NCBI RefSeq assembly: GCF_029714365.1
Contig: NZ_CP121661.1
Span: 434,001-498,000 of the forward strand
DNA from: Sinorhizobium terangae
GTDB taxonomy: Bacteria; Pseudomonadota; Alphaproteobacteria; Rhizobiales; Rhizobiaceae
Reading direction: 5' to 3'
DNA: 64,000 bases
This document shows positions 52,371 through 63,106 of the stretch, in pieces. The position numbers were made by a program, and so were the translations under genes. Positions within the stretch are counted from its first letter, which is position 1, and every line of letters begins with the position of its first letter. Below the pieces are notes generated by a model. That model ran no database searches. It was not told the origin of the DNA and saw nothing but the letters and a program-made list of their open reading frames with translations.

Positions 52371-53672
52371 ATGGCAAGCCTAGGAGAACTTGGGCATCCC
52401 GTCGCCGCCAGATTCAGTTTTCTCGCTGCTGCCGGTGATAGCCTTCTTGGCCCGTCCGCCGTCTGGTTTGGTATACGAGATCTTTCCTTCAACGACGACG
52501 GTCGCGGTCTAATTGCTGCGGCAATGATTCCTTACATCCCATTGAACTTGAACCAGGGGCTGAGTATTGCTCACGCAGAACACGTGCGGAGAACAACAGT
52601 GAGTGAACGAATCGGCCAGGCTGGCTTAAGCCCCGAACAGATTAAATTCCTCACCGAGTTTGCCAACGGTCTCGTCTGGAAGAGTCCGGACCTCGAGATC
52701 CTGAAGCCTGATGCCGGCATCGACTATAACGAGCTGGTGCAAATCCTGCAGGACATGATGCAGAAGTCGAACCGTCGGGGCAGGTTGATTCTTCCTAACC
52801 TGACGGCCCATGGTAATGAGACGGTGGCCGTCTTTTCCGATTATGCGGGAGAATCCTCGGGAGACTATCACACCTACTCGTTCCTCACATGCGGCTGGAA
52901 TACCTGTGGAGCCTTCCTTGGTAAGGTGAGCGATATTCGGGCACAATCGCGACTTGGCGACAAGGAGATTGCGTTCAAGGACTTCCGCATGGGCCAGATG
53001 CAGCGAGCCTTGCCCGACTATCTTAAAGCCGCGGATCTGCTGCTGCATGGATTTTTGCTGACGATTGTCATCGACAAAAAGCTGCTGACCCTCTTCGGTC
53101 CGAACGAGAAGAAGACGCAGACGAGCCTGTCCGAAACCCTCCGGCAGGCCGGCCTGGGCACCTGGAAGCCTGATGCCGCCGAAAAGCTACTCCGGGTGGT
53201 TCACTGTGTGGCATTCCTTGTGGCGCTGCTTGCCCGATCAGGCCAGAAGGTGTTTTGGATGTCAGACAACGACACGATCTGCGCCAACGAGGACCTCCAT
53301 CGGCAAGCGCTGGACCTTTTGGCGCGAGCCGTCGGCATCTACGCTCAAGACAGCCATTTTCTTGTCTTCAGTGGAGCCGCCCCATTTAAGAATCGTGGCC
53401 TTGGGCATCTTGACCTTCTCAGCCTTGCCGACATCACGGCCAGTTCAGTGGAGCACTATCTGACCCGGAAAAATGCGAACGAAGGGGTCGATTTCGGGGT
53501 AAAGGCCGGTTCTCATTCTGTGCTTCAATGGCTTGCGCATGACGGGTTATCCTTGTCGAAAATGACGATCATCGTGCGCCCGAGCGTCAGTGGTGCGATC
53601 GAGACAGCCAATCTCGAATTTAAGCTGGCCGAGGAGCCAAACGATGTTACGGCTATTCCGATTGTTATCTAG
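52371..53672 (+). CDS. Unknown protein with DUF3800/RNase H-like features
   Basis: A 433-residue protein. VAVFSDYAGESSGDYHTYSFLTCGW resembles the first strand of RNase H-like DUF3800 proteins (acidic residue, then E-S), and FWMSDNDTICANE followed by LSLADITASSVEHYL fits the later acidic positions. The start is unsure: ATG at 52371 has no good RBS, and ATG at 52524 is another choice. It is divergent from the nucleotidyltransferase/XRE-ImmA/Beta operon across the palindrome and may be a part of the same system. Confidence 0.55.
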   Translation: MASLGELGHPVAARFSFLAAAGDSLLGPSAVWFGIRDLSFNDDGRGLIAAAMIPYIPLNLNQGLSIAHAEHVRRTTVSERIGQAGLSPEQIKFLTEFANGLVWKSPDLEILKPDAGIDYNELVQILQDMMQKSNRRGRLILPNLTAHGNETVAVFSDYAGESSGDYHTYSFLTCGWNTCGAFLGKVSDIRAQSRLGDKEIAFKDFRMGQMQRALPDYLKAADLLLHGFLLTIVIDKKLLTLFGPNEKKTQTSLSETLRQAGLGTWKPDAAEKLLRVVHCVAFLVALLARSGQKVFWMSDNDTICANEDLHRQALDLLARAVGIYAQDSHFLVFSGAAPFKNRGLGHLDLLSLADITASSVEHYLTRKNANEGVDFGVKAGSHSVLQWLAHDGLSLSKMTIIVRPSVSGAIETANLEFKLAEEPNDVTAIPIVI

Positions 53673-53919
53673 CGCCTATTCGCTGTTTCGAGCTTGGCAT
53701 ATCGGAGGGAATAGCTGCTTTGGGCAACTCTCAACTGCACCCTAAATGACCGAAAATGGGGTCGTCAGTGGAACGGCAGCTTTTCCGCCTCATTCGCCCG
53801 AAAACCGCCGCTCCGGTCACGGCCCCATGTCCGTCAGCCATTGATGCCGCGCGAAATGACCGCTTCTGACGCAAGCTGCTCTTTCCGAACGGCTAGGTGG
53901 ACGACCTCTGCCCACCGCC

Positions 53920-53955
53920 ACGGTCGTCGCCGTACAGATAACTGAACAGCGGCAA
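53920..53955. repeat. Dispersed 36-bp repeat (second copy at 46322-46357)
   Basis: 32 of 36 bases match the copy at 46322-46357. On the minus strand they encode LPLFSYLYGDDR and LPPFSYLHGNDR, so both are probably relics of a common coding sequence rather than a structural repeat. Confidence 0.5.
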
Positions 53956-53968
53956 TGGGCGGACTTCG

Positions 53969-54166
53969 TCATTTGCCGCCCGATCGGCTTCGCGTTGCTA
54001 TGTAGGCTACCGTGTCCTTACTGATGGCGAGATCATGGTTGCTGACATAGCTACGGCCAACGAGGACCAGTCCCCTTCGGTTCCAGCGGTCCGTTTTCGG
54101 TCGTTGTCCGGGCTCGCGTCCCAGTTTCTTCCCGCGCGATTGGGCTACCGCCAGGCCGGATTTCAC
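53969..54166 (-). pseudogene. Serine-recombinase (resolvase) C-terminal fragment
   Basis: A 65-codon stretch reading GLAVAQSRGKKLGREPGQRPKTDR, then GRSYVSNHDLAISKDTVAYI. This is the linker and DNA-binding HTH of resolvase/invertase proteins (usual form GRSYRxIGRELGLSKNTV). The catalytic domain is absent and the helix is damaged, so it is a relic of a transposon. Confidence 0.7.
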
Positions 54167-54251
54167 GCGTTAGCTGAGAATGACGGCCCGCGTATAGGTC
54201 AGCATCACCGCGTTCCCGGAGCCGGCTTCAACGGCAATCCCCGGCATTCAT

Positions 54252-54596
54252 TCAAGTGGAAGATTTTGCATCCGAAAGGACGCAAGTTTCGTCCCAGTAG
54301 ACAAAGGCGATGCGACTATCGCGGACAGCGAAGGCGCCACATCCTCGCCGGCCCGATGGATCGCGCCATTCGAGTACTACGCTGGCACCTATTTCGTATA
54401 TCACCGCTGGAATGCAGGTCATACTCGCCACCGCGAAATCCCGCTCGAACATTTTTTGGATTGCAGAGCGACCTTCGACGCAATGCTGCCTTGCCGGAAG
54501 ATGCAAGGCGTCTTCACGGTACAGTTCTGCAACGGCGACCGCGTCACACCTATTGAAGCGTCTAACCCATTCTTCGACCACCTCCCGCGACTCCAT
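54252..54596 (-). CDS. NTF2/SnoaL-like small protein downstream of nodQ
   Basis: A 114-residue protein from the ATG at 54596, with GGAAGGA upstream; a longer ORF reaches 54800. MESREVVEEWVRRFNRCDAVAVAELY is the usual start of SnoaL/NTF2-like folds, followed by HCVEGRSAIQKMFERDFA and a WDETCVL end. Such proteins act as small-ligand enzymes or have structural roles. It is on the nod strand, 213 bp after nodQ, and may be the last gene of the operon, but no link to Nod factor is known. Confidence 0.65.
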   Translation of the reverse strand: MESREVVEEWVRRFNRCDAVAVAELYREDALHLPARQHCVEGRSAIQKMFERDFAVASMTCIPAVIYEIGASVVLEWRDPSGRRGCGAFAVRDSRIAFVYWDETCVLSDAKSST

Positions 54597-54809
54597 CAGG
54601 ATGTTCCTTCCGTCAGCCAGTATCATCGGAGCACGCCCTGAACTACGGCTCCTTGACAGTGATAGGAGCACTCGAAACGCCGTCGTCAGTTCCTCAAAGA
54701 CGATGGCCCAGCCCGCCCTTGCAAGACACCTTGGTACGGGCATCATAGACACCAAGAATCGCCTCGCCGGCATCGACGGCGATGCGTTCGAGCACCTCAC
54801 ACAACGACG

Positions 54810-56711
54810 TCATTTCTCCTCCGTCATCCGGTCGAGATATTCCTCGATCTTGAGGGCCAGCGAGATCGGCTCGTGGCCAACCGTGTGAAGATGCAGTTCC
54901 GGATTTTCCGGCGCCTCATAGGGCGAAGAAATGCCGGTGAAATTCGCAATCTTGCCCGCCAGCGCCTTTTCATAGAGGCCCTTCGGATCGCGGCGCGCGC
55001 ATTCTTCCAGGGGCGTATCGACGAAGATCTCGATGAACTCGCCCTTTTCCATCAGTTCACGCGCCATCCGCCGTTCGTCGCGGAAGGGAGAAATGAAGGA
55101 TACGAGCACGATCAGGCCGGCGTCGGCCATGAGCTTCGCCACTTCCGCCACCCGCCGAATGTTTTCCACCCGATCCTCGTCGGTGAAGCCAAGGTCCCGA
55201 TTAAGGCCGTGGCGCACATTGTCGCCGTCCAGCAGATAGGTATGCTTGCCCCGCGCATGCAGAACCTTGTCGAGCGCATTGGCGATCGTCGATTTTCCCG
55301 AACCGGAGAGCCCGGTGAACCAGAGGACCGCCGGCCGCTGGTTCTTGATCGCGCTGCGTGCGCCCTTGTTGACGTCGGTCGCCTGCCAATGGACGTTGTC
55401 GGCGCGACGCAGCGGGAAATCGATCATCCCTGCGCCGACCGTCGCATTGGAAATCCGGTCGACAATTATGAAGTTCCCCGTCGTCCGGTCGTCCTTGTAT
55501 GCGTCAAAGACGATCGGCGCCTGGGTCGAGATATTGCAGACGCCGATTTCGTTCATCTGCAGGGACTTCGCCGCCTCGCGCACGAAACTGTTGATGTTGA
55601 CCTGGTGCTTGAGCGCGGTAACGGTCGCATTCACGCTGTCCGTCTCCGTGCGCAGGATATAGCTTCGCCCGGGCATCATCGGGCTCGGATCGAACCAGAT
55701 CATGTGGGCCTGGAACTGATCGGCGACGAACGGTCTGGCGCCCGGCGCGGCCAACATGTTGCCGCGGGAGACCTCGACGTCGTCCGAAAGCACCAGGGTG
55801 ACCGCTTCGCCTTCCACGGCCTTCTGCACTTCGCCGTCATAGGTGACGATGCTCCTGATCGAGGTGCGCTGCCCCGATTTTGCGACGATCACCTGGTCAC
55901 CGACCGAAATCTTGCCGGACGCTATCTGCCCCGCATATCCCCGGAAGTTCGCGTCGGGCCGCATGACCAGTTGAACGGGAAAGCGGAACGGCTTCTGCGC
56001 CTCCTGGCGATCGAAGTCGATCGTTTCGAGATATTCGAGAAGGGCGGCACCCTGGTACCAGGGCGTCTTCTCCGAGTTCGCGATGACGTTATCGCCATAG
56101 CGCGCCGAAATGGGTATCGGCTTGATGCTCTGAAAGCCAAGTTCGCGCGCAAAGTGCAGATAGTCTTCCGCTATCCCCTCGAACACCCTCTGGCTGTAGC
56201 CCACAAGGTCGATCTTGTTCACTGCCAGCACGACATGGCGGATGCCGAGCAGCGACGCAATGTAGGAGTGGCGTCGTGTTTGCGGAAGAACCCCCTGACG
56301 GCTGTCGATCAGGAGCACCGCAAGAGCCGCCGTCGAGGCCCCGGTGACCATGTTGCGGGTATATTCTTCGTGCCCCGGAGTGTCGGCCACGATGAACTTG
56401 CGCTTCGAGGTCGAAAAATAACGATAGGCCACATCGATGGTGATGCCCTGCTCGCGTTCGGCCTCGAGACCGTCCAGCAGAAGGGCGAGATCCATGTCGT
56501 CACCGTTCGCGCTGCGCTGCGCGCCGACGCGCCCCAGATTGGCAAGCTGGTCCTCATAGACCAGCTTCGCATCGAACAGCAGCCGGCCGATCAATGTCGA
56601 CTTGCCGTCATCCACCGAACCGCAGGTTATAAATCGAAGGATCGACTTGTTGTCCTGGTCGGCCAGGTGCGCCTGGATGTCGAGCGGCGCAAGAGTAGGA
56701 AGATAGGACAT
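54810..56711 (-). CDS. nodQ: NodQ: ATP sulfurylase GTPase subunit fused to APS kinase
   Basis: A 633-residue bifunctional protein. The N-terminal CysN-type GTPase has [18 protein letters not shown] (about 31-48), [11 protein letters not shown] and NKIDLVGY. The C-terminal APS kinase has [15 protein letters not shown] (P-loop about 467) and [18 protein letters not shown], then [11 protein letters not shown]. With NodP it makes APS and then PAPS, the sulfate donor for NodH. It starts at the nodP stop (1-bp overlap). Confidence 0.96.
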   Translation of the reverse strand: MSYLPTLAPLDIQAHLADQDNKSILRFITCGSVDDGKSTLIGRLLFDAKLVYEDQLANLGRVGAQRSANGDDMDLALLLDGLEAEREQGITIDVAYRYFSTSKRKFIVADTPGHEEYTRNMVTGASTAALAVLLIDSRQGVLPQTRRHSYIASLLGIRHVVLAVNKIDLVGYSQRVFEGIAEDYLHFARELGFQSIKPIPISARYGDNVIANSEKTPWYQGAALLEYLETIDFDRQEAQKPFRFPVQLVMRPDANFRGYAGQIASGKISVGDQVIVAKSGQRTSIRSIVTYDGEVQKAVEGEAVTLVLSDDVEVSRGNMLAAPGARPFVADQFQAHMIWFDPSPMMPGRSYILRTETDSVNATVTALKHQVNINSFVREAAKSLQMNEIGVCNISTQAPIVFDAYKDDRTTGNFIIVDRISNATVGAGMIDFPLRRADNVHWQATDVNKGARSAIKNQRPAVLWFTGLSGSGKSTIANALDKVLHARGKHTYLLDGDNVRHGLNRDLGFTDEDRVENIRRVAEVAKLMADAGLIVLVSFISPFRDERRMARELMEKGEFIEIFVDTPLEECARRDPKGLYEKALAGKIANFTGISSPYEAPENPELHLHTVGHEPISLALKIEEYLDRMTEEK

Positions 56712-57610
56712 CAGAAGTAGCCCTCCCGCTTCTTCTTCTCCATCGCGCCGGCCTCGTCCCGGTCGATGAGCCGGCTCTGTCGCTCGGAGGTGCGCACCGT
56801 CAGCATCTCGCGCAATATGTCGGCGACGGTCGCGGCTTCCGACTCGATCGCGCCCGTGAGCGGATAGCAGCCGAGCGTGCGGAAGCGCACAAGCCGTTCG
56901 GTCACGCTCTCCTCCGGCTGAAGAGGCATGCGATCGTCGTCGACCATGATCAGCATGCCATCACGCTCAACCACCGGGCGCCTCGCCGCAAAATAAAGCG
57001 GCACGATCGGTATGTCCTCGGTCATGATGTATTGCCAGATGTCGAATTCGGTCCAATTCGAAAGCGGAAACACCCGCATCGTCTCGCCTGGACGAATGCG
57101 CGTATTGTAGGTTTTCCAAAGTTCGGGACGCTGGTGTTTGGGATCCCAGCCGTGCTGGCCATTGCGGATCGAGAATATGCGCTCCTTGGCGCGCGACTTC
57201 TCTTCGTCGCGCCGGGCGCCCGCGAGCGCTGCATCAAATCCGTATTTGTCGAGCGCCTGCCGCAAGGCAACCGTCTTCATGATGTGCGTGTGAATATTCG
57301 ACCCGTGCGAAAATGGTCCGATGCCCTGGTCCAGGCCGTCCTGATTGGTATGAACCAGAAGATCGAAGCCGCGCTCCTTCGCCATCCTGTCGCGGAATTC
57401 GATCATTTCGCGAAACTTCCATGTGGTGTCCACATGGAGGAAAGGGAAAGGTGGCTTGGACGGAAAAAACGCCTTCATCGCCAGATGCAACAAGACGGAA
57501 GAGTCTTTTCCGATAGAATAAAGTACAACCGGATTTGAAAACGTCGCTACAACTTCGCGAATGGCGTGAATTGCTTCAGCTTCAAGTCGCCGAAGATGGG
57601 AAAGAGACAT
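56711..57610 (-). CDS. nodP: NodP: sulfate adenylyltransferase subunit 2
   Basis: A 299-residue CysD-like ATP sulfurylase. [23 protein letters not shown] is the PP-loop motif near residue 27, and [17 protein letters not shown] and [15 protein letters not shown] are conserved. The C-terminus ([10 protein letters not shown]) is typical. It works with NodQ. It lies 5 bp after nodH. Confidence 0.96.
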   Translation of the reverse strand: MSLSHLRRLEAEAIHAIREVVATFSNPVVLYSIGKDSSVLLHLAMKAFFPSKPPFPFLHVDTTWKFREMIEFRDRMAKERGFDLLVHTNQDGLDQGIGPFSHGSNIHTHIMKTVALRQALDKYGFDAALAGARRDEEKSRAKERIFSIRNGQHGWDPKHQRPELWKTYNTRIRPGETMRVFPLSNWTEFDIWQYIMTEDIPIVPLYFAARRPVVERDGMLIMVDDDRMPLQPEESVTERLVRFRTLGCYPLTGAIESEAATVADILREMLTVRTSERQSRLIDRDEAGAMEKKKREGYF

Positions 57611-57615
57611 GTCAC

Positions 57616-58377
57616 TTATCCCTTCGGGACTATAGCGTCATCAAGCTCAAAGAATCTCGCGTAAGGTCCGCCTGCGAAGTGACGCCGCAACTCTTCGAAA
57701 TTCTCGACCGTTTCCTCCAACGGCCGCTTTTCCAGGCGCTGAAGAGTAGCGCGGCCAGAAAGTTGAAGCGCCTGAACACCCAAAAATCGCAAAGCGGTTT
57801 CCAAGCATGCAGCGGGTTCAAGAAGAAGCGTCTCGTACTCGATCTCAAGCAAGCTGGACGAAGCGTAGGAATGCGCGATTCGCGTGTGGAAATCATCAGC
57901 GACCTTGAAGTAGTCCTCGCAGGAGGCGATCGACAATTTTACCCGTGGCGGCGGAGCCGTATCGTCATCCGAGCTGAATTTGAGCCATTGGCGGCTTTGC
58001 CTTGCCTGCACCAACGAGCGCAGCGACTCCAATGTATTTCTGCGCGACAAGAAGATGACCTTGAGCCCCGGCCAACGCGCCAGTTCGTCAAAAAAGTCTG
58101 GACGTTCCTGAAACTGAGGTTCGTTGATCTTGCATCCAATATGCGTGACCTTCTTGTCGCTCCGTGCCGGGAAGCGCAAATATGCGAGCTCGAGGAGCTC
58201 GCGATCGCTGCGCATTAGGCGGTCCTTATCCGGCCAATTGGCATCATACCTGTTGAGTAACTCACCATTGCTCAACACGTTCGGGTGCTCGTTCAGCAAC
58301 TCTTCGAGGTAGTGCGTTCCAGTCCTTGGCATCCCAAGGATCACAAATGGCGCAGGCGCAGGTTGGGAGTGGGTCAT
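57616..58377 (-). CDS. nodH: NodH: Nod-factor sulfotransferase
   Basis: A 253-residue PAPS-dependent sulfotransferase. [20 protein letters not shown] is the 5'-phosphosulfate loop at about residues 13-32, and [35 protein letters not shown] and PYARFFEL follow the S. meliloti NodH sequence as I recall it. It adds sulfate to the reducing-end glucosamine of Nod factors. nodP and nodQ follow and supply PAPS. Confidence 0.95.
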   Translation of the reverse strand: MTHSQPAPAPFVILGMPRTGTHYLEELLNEHPNVLSNGELLNRYDANWPDKDRLMRSDRELLELAYLRFPARSDKKVTHIGCKINEPQFQERPDFFDELARWPGLKVIFLSRRNTLESLRSLVQARQSRQWLKFSSDDDTAPPPRVKLSIASCEDYFKVADDFHTRIAHSYASSSLLEIEYETLLLEPAACLETALRFLGVQALQLSGRATLQRLEKRPLEETVENFEELRRHFAGGPYARFFELDDAIVPKG

Positions 58378-58565
58378 TGCATGTGTTCCCGACTGAAAAA
58401 TAGTTCGCGAAGGATTGGCGGTGCCACCAGTGCAAGAATCTGCGGCCGCTTAAGATCGGCGCGCGTTCGCCGATCGCAACCCCGTGACTCGTCAGGCAGC
58501 TTCTAAAGACGCTCACGAGACCTATATCGGCGGCGTGAGTTTGCACCAGAAGCCCAACACCCGAG

Positions 58566-59621
58566 TTACGGCGGCGCCGTTCCATAGCGCTGATAGATCG
58601 ACTGGATTCCATCCAGGATTTCGCGTGACAGGGTGACTTGCAGGCTGGCGATGTTGTGCTGCAGTTGCTGCACCGAGGTAGCGCCTACCAGAGTGCTTGC
58701 AACAAATGGCCGGCCCCTGACGAACGACAACGCCCCGTGCACCGGATCGATGCCATGTTCACGGAAGAGCGTCGTATATGCGAGTGCCGCATGCTGCGCC
58801 CTCTCGTTGCTGTAGCGGAAGAACCGGCCGAACAAGTTCAGCCGCGAGCCAGTTGGCCGCTGGCCATCCAGGTATTTCCCAGTCAGCGTGCCCATGGCGA
58901 GCGGCGAGTATGCAAGCAGTCCCACCTGTTCGCGCAGTGCCATCTCGGCGAGACCAAATTCGAAGTCCAGGTTGAGCAGATTGTACGGATTCTGAGTGCT
59001 TATCACGCGGACTAGCCCTTGTGCCTCCGCGTGATGGAGGAAGCGTGCCAAGCCCCAAGGTGTTTCGTTGCAGAGCCCGATGTGACGAATGCGGCCGCTC
59101 TTGACCAGAGCGTCCAACGCCTCCAGCGTCTCAAGGATAGGAACCGTATCGTCGTCGAGCTCGTACTGGTAGTCGAGCAGTTGGAAGACGTTGGTGCTAC
59201 GGTCAGGCCAGTGCAGTTGAAAGAGGTCGATATAGTCCGTCTCGAGCCTTTGGAGGCTTGCGTCTACGGCCTCGAACAGATTGGCGCGGGTATAGCTGAC
59301 CTGGCCGTCGCGCACATATGGTAGGTTCGCCTTTCCTGCTCGAGCAGGCCCGACCGCTTTTGTTGCGAGCACGATGTCTTGCCTGCGGCCGGTCTTGCGT
59401 ATCCAACTGCCGATATAACGCTCCGTAAGTCCATGTGTCTCGACACGGGGTGGCACAGGGTACATCTCTGCAGTATCGACAAAGTTTATGCCGGCATCGA
59501 GGGCTGCGTCCAGTTGCGCATGCGCCTCCGCTTCCGTGTTCTGCTCTCCCCAGCTCATCGTGCCCAGGCCGAGCACGCTAATCTGCAGGCCGCTGCGGCC
59601 AAGTTCGCGAGACTGCATCAC
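58566..59621 (-). CDS. Aldo/keto reductase (Tas-like) within the nod operon
   Basis: A 351-residue NADPH-dependent aldo/keto reductase of the Tas/YajO type. It starts MMQSRELGRSGLQISVLGLGTMSWGEQ. NFVDTAEMYPVPP holds the catalytic D and Y, LATKAVGP the lysine, and LFQLHWPDR the histidine (LHWP). The C-terminal RPFVASTLVGATS is the NADP-binding stretch. It is located between nodJ and nodH on the same strand, 31 bp after nodJ. A role in Nod-factor or flavonoid chemistry is possible from position only. Confidence 0.88.
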   Translation of the reverse strand: MMQSRELGRSGLQISVLGLGTMSWGEQNTEAEAHAQLDAALDAGINFVDTAEMYPVPPRVETHGLTERYIGSWIRKTGRRQDIVLATKAVGPARAGKANLPYVRDGQVSYTRANLFEAVDASLQRLETDYIDLFQLHWPDRSTNVFQLLDYQYELDDDTVPILETLEALDALVKSGRIRHIGLCNETPWGLARFLHHAEAQGLVRVISTQNPYNLLNLDFEFGLAEMALREQVGLLAYSPLAMGTLTGKYLDGQRPTGSRLNLFGRFFRYSNERAQHAALAYTTLFREHGIDPVHGALSFVRGRPFVASTLVGATSVQQLQHNIASLQVTLSREILDGIQSIYQRYGTAPP

Positions 59622-59652
59622 GTTTCTCCTTCTCGTCTGGTGGCGAGTAGCG

Positions 59653-60441
59653 TCAAGACATCAGACGCCGACGAAACAGTGCCGCCGACAGGAAGAACGG
59701 CAAGACTGCGTAGATGCAAAGCGCGCCGATATGCAGGCCGATGCTGTCCGCCGGACGGCCAAGCATTGCTGGACGAATGAGCTCGATTGCATGTGCCAAC
59801 GGCAAGAACTGCGCAGCCTCCCGAAAGGCGCCGGGCAGCTGATTGATCGGAAAGACCGCGCCACACAAAAACAGCATCGGTGTGAGGACGAGCGTCTGGT
59901 AAAAAACGAAATAGTCGTAACTGGGAGCAAGTGCCGTGACGACCATCGCCAGGCTCGCGAAGGCGAAGCCAGTGAGCACGATCACCGGCAGCGCATAAAG
60001 TATGGACGGCCACGCCGCATAGCCCAGCGAGGTGGCAACAATCATAATACCCGTACCGGCGAGAAATGCCTTGGTGGCTGCCCAAGCCAACTCACCGAGA
60101 ACGATGTCGCCGAGCGTAAGTTGTGTGTAGAGAATCCCTTCCCAGGTGCGCTGAGCGTGCATGCGAGCGAAGGCCGCGTAAATCGTCTCGAATGTCGCAG
60201 ACGTCATCGCGCTTGTCGCCACCATGCCGCCTGCCAAAAAAGCAACATACGACGTGCCGTCAACGCGACCTATAACAATTCCGAGGCCAAGGCCGAGGCC
60301 GAACAGGTAGATTATAGGATCAGCCAAGTTCCCGAGAATCGACGCAAGCGCTACCTTTTTCCATGCCAGATAGTTACGTCGCCATACGGCGATCCAGTTC
60401 CAAGCGTTGGCGGGCAGAGCCGCGGCACGACCTTCACCCAT
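59653..60441 (-). CDS. nodJ: NodJ: ABC-2 permease of Nod-factor exporter
   Basis: A 262-residue membrane protein with about six hydrophobic segments. [30 protein letters not shown] near the N-terminus and [21 protein letters not shown] are family hallmarks of NodJ/ABC-2 permeases. With the ATPase NodI it exports lipo-chitooligosaccharide Nod factors across the inner membrane. It starts 3 bp after the nodI stop. Confidence 0.95.
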   Translation of the reverse strand: MGEGRAAALPANAWNWIAVWRRNYLAWKKVALASILGNLADPIIYLFGLGLGLGIVIGRVDGTSYVAFLAGGMVATSAMTSATFETIYAAFARMHAQRTWEGILYTQLTLGDIVLGELAWAATKAFLAGTGIMIVATSLGYAAWPSILYALPVIVLTGFAFASLAMVVTALAPSYDYFVFYQTLVLTPMLFLCGAVFPINQLPGAFREAAQFLPLAHAIELIRPAMLGRPADSIGLHIGALCIYAVLPFFLSAALFRRRLMS

Positions 60442-60444
60442 AGC

Positions 60445-61359
60445 TCACTTCTCCATCTCGCGCCCGGTCAGCCGCAAAAACACATCCTCGAGATTCGGCG
60501 GACGCTGCAGAACACGCAAACCTGTGCGCTCGCGCAGCCGCACGCGCACCTGCTCCGGATCGGACGCGTAGCAAAAGAGTGTCTCGCCGCTCACTTCGAT
60601 GCGTTGGGCGTAGGGGCTAATCAGCGATTGCAGTTCATGCGGATTGCCGCCGTAAATCTCGATGACCTCGCACCCGATCAGTTCGTCGATCAGCGCATGA
60701 GGGCGGCCTTCGGCGATGTTGCGACCTCTTTCGAGCACGCACAGCCGATCGCACAACCGCTCAGCCTCTTCCATGAAGTGGGTCGTCAAGATAATCGTCA
60801 TGCCGCGCGCCAGCAGGGCACGCAGGCGCTCCCAGATCAGGTGGCGAGCGTGCGGATCGAGACCGGTGGTCGGCTCGTCCATCACAAGCAGCTGCGGGTC
60901 GTTGATCAACGCACGCGCCAGCGTCAGGCGCCGCTTCATGCCGCCGGACAGTTCGGAGACACGGGCATCCACCTTGCTCTCAAGGCGAGCGAACTCGAGA
61001 AGCGACGGCATAACCGCTTTGACCTCGCGTGTTTTCATGCCGAAGTAGCGCCCGTAGACCAGCAGGTTCTCGCGTACAGTGAACTCAGGGTCGAGGTTGT
61101 CGAATTGGGGGACCACGCCGATTCGCCTGCGCGCCAAGCGAGCCCGCGCCGGTACCGGGACGCCGAGCACGGTAATCTGTCCTGCATCAGGCGATGTCAT
61201 GCCGAGGACCATACGGGCAATCGTGCTTTTGCCCGCGCCGTTCGGTCCCAACAGGCCGAAGCATTCGCCCGGCGCAACGCTCAACGACAGCCCGTCAACC
61301 ACGAGCTTGTCACCATATCTCTTACTTATGCCGGCAAGATCGATTGCTACCATGGACAT
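60445..61359 (-). CDS. nodI: NodI: ATP-binding subunit of Nod-factor exporter
   Basis: A 304-residue ABC ATPase. Walker [16 protein letters not shown] (about 36-50), the signature [18 protein letters not shown], Walker [19 protein letters not shown] and the switch [13 protein letters not shown] are in order. It pairs with NodJ. It begins 4 bp after the nodU stop. Confidence 0.96.
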   Translation of the reverse strand: MSMVAIDLAGISKRYGDKLVVDGLSLSVAPGECFGLLGPNGAGKSTIARMVLGMTSPDAGQITVLGVPVPARARLARRRIGVVPQFDNLDPEFTVRENLLVYGRYFGMKTREVKAVMPSLLEFARLESKVDARVSELSGGMKRRLTLARALINDPQLLVMDEPTTGLDPHARHLIWERLRALLARGMTIILTTHFMEEAERLCDRLCVLERGRNIAEGRPHALIDELIGCEVIEIYGGNPHELQSLISPYAQRIEVSGETLFCYASDPEQVRVRLRERTGLRVLQRPPNLEDVFLRLTGREMEK

Positions 61360-61363
61360 GCGC

Positions 61364-63073
61364 TCATCTACCCGTAAAGGCGCTGGCGACTGGCTTTTGC
61401 TGATATGCCTGCGTTTTCGTCAGCAGCGTGCCGTCGCACCATACGTGTTCAACGCGCCCCCACTCGCAGGCGGCCGCTGCATCGGGGAAGAAGCCACGTC
61501 CATGGTAATTGGCACTTGTGTTGCAAAGCAGCGGAATGCCCGTGAGTTTTTCATATTCGACGAGTAGTTCGGCGACTTTGTGCTGAGAGCTCCTAGCGAT
61601 CGTTTGCAGCCGCGCAGATCCGTCCAGGTGCACAACAGCGGGAACTTTGTCCTGCCATTCCATCCGTGTCTGATGATCGAACAACATGTATGGATCGGAC
61701 GTTCCGGGGCTGAATATATCCGGCGCACGGTCCTCCAGGCATATCGGCGCTACCGGCCGGAAGTGTTCGCGAAATTTTACTTCGTTGAGAAAATCCTTCA
61801 TTTCCGCCGAAGTCGCGGCTGCGAGAATGCTTCTGCCTCCCAAAGCCCGAGGTCCAAGCTCGGCGCATCCGGAAAGGAAAACCACCGGCTTGTTGCTGGC
61901 GAGGATGGTGGCGAGTTCCGGCATGCTGCAAGGCGTGGCATCCCATCCGGCCGGCACATGCCCACTTTGCAAGACCGGGCCGCTGTAAACCGACCATTCC
62001 AGCGGCACGAAGCCTTGCTGCGCCACCATTGCGCAGCAGGCCGCACCGATTGCAGAGCCGCTGTCATTCGGGAAAGGCGGGACCCAGACGTCATCAAACA
62101 GGCCCGTCTCGCGTAGTGCACTGTTCCATTTGATGTTCAGACCGCAGCCGCCGGCTACACACAAATTGCGCGGCCCTGGAAACGAGTGGCGCTGCAAGGC
62201 CATCGTCATTTCGTGGACGAGGAGGCGCTCGAGGAAGAGATGAAACGATGCAAGCACATCTTCGGGTGACTTGGCCTCCAATCGGACTACGCTGGCATCG
62301 AAGAAATCATGCACTGCCGCGAGCGAGGTCTCGGCGTTATTGATGTTCGCGCGATAACGGCTGGCAAGCTCCGTATCGGCCGCAAAGCGCTCCTCGTAAA
62401 GCTCCTGAAACACCGCGACAATGTCTTCATGAACCGACCCTAGCGCGATATAGGCCATCAGCTTGCCGGCGATCCCTAAATCCCAGCCTCCCCGGCTCGC
62501 CTTCTTATAGGGTCCGAAATAATGGCCCGCGGCAGCGTAGGCCTGGCCTATCACCGGGAAGAGGCATTCGAGGAACCGTGCGCCCTGGCCATCCACATGA
62601 TAAAGGCGCGGGAAGATGCAGCCGTCCCACACCAGGCAGAACGCCGGTTGTCCGGCTTTCGCGAACGGGCTGGTGCAGTATGCGGAGGCCACGTGGCCCG
62701 TTACATGGGGATAGCTCTTATAAGGAAAAGCCCAGTCATCGAGAATCAGACCGGAGCCGTCGAGGCATTCGAGAAGGCCGTCGGCGTAGCGTTCGACATA
62801 AGGCGCCCCTTTGAGAGTTAAGGGAGCCACCCCACTGAGCACCTGGAACTGCGACTCGTCCTCACCGTCCCAGCCGTCGATAACGAATTGATCAACATCG
62901 CGCGGTTTCAGACCGTGTTGCGCCAAAGCGGCAACAATTGCATCGAGATTATCGATGGTTTGATATCGCGGATTGTTGTCCCGCTTCTCCTGCTCGATGC
63001 AGAAGACGAGCCGTCCATCCTCGACAAGCGCGATCGCCCCGTCATGGGTCAGCTTGATACCACAGATGCGCAT
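61364..63073 (-). CDS. nodU: NodU: Nod-factor 6-O-carbamoyltransferase
   Basis: A 569-residue carbamoyltransferase from the ATG at 63073 ([20 protein letters not shown]); an ATG at 63100 is in frame but not typical. [16 protein letters not shown] and [10 protein letters not shown] are in the Kae1-like half. The C-terminal part has [13 protein letters not shown] and [10 protein letters not shown], typical of the NodU/CmcH family. It carbamoylates the non-reducing terminal sugar of Nod factor. Confidence 0.95.
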   Translation of the reverse strand: MRICGIKLTHDGAIALVEDGRLVFCIEQEKRDNNPRYQTIDNLDAIVAALAQHGLKPRDVDQFVIDGWDGEDESQFQVLSGVAPLTLKGAPYVERYADGLLECLDGSGLILDDWAFPYKSYPHVTGHVASAYCTSPFAKAGQPAFCLVWDGCIFPRLYHVDGQGARFLECLFPVIGQAYAAAGHYFGPYKKASRGGWDLGIAGKLMAYIALGSVHEDIVAVFQELYEERFAADTELASRYRANINNAETSLAAVHDFFDASVVRLEAKSPEDVLASFHLFLERLLVHEMTMALQRHSFPGPRNLCVAGGCGLNIKWNSALRETGLFDDVWVPPFPNDSGSAIGAACCAMVAQQGFVPLEWSVYSGPVLQSGHVPAGWDATPCSMPELATILASNKPVVFLSGCAELGPRALGGRSILAAATSAEMKDFLNEVKFREHFRPVAPICLEDRAPDIFSPGTSDPYMLFDHQTRMEWQDKVPAVVHLDGSARLQTIARSSQHKVAELLVEYEKLTGIPLLCNTSANYHGRGFFPDAAAACEWGRVEHVWCDGTLLTKTQAYQQKPVASAFTGR

Positions 63074-63106
63074 GGTGTCTCCAATGTCTAACGTCGACAA
63101 TTCAAT

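Larger units (their letters stand above)
53673..54251. other. Decayed mobile-element DNA
   Basis: No intact gene. It contains the repeat copy at 53920-53955 and a resolvase fragment at 53969-54166. The rest gives no recognisable product. Confidence 0.5.

Noticed and set aside
54873..56720. 615-codon plus-strand ORF
   Set aside because: It is antisense to nodQ, whose motifs are unmistakable; long shadow ORFs are common in GC-rich coding DNA.
59488..61377. 629-codon plus-strand ORF
   Set aside because: It lies opposite nodJ and nodI and has a low-complexity, Arg/His-rich composition without any domain.
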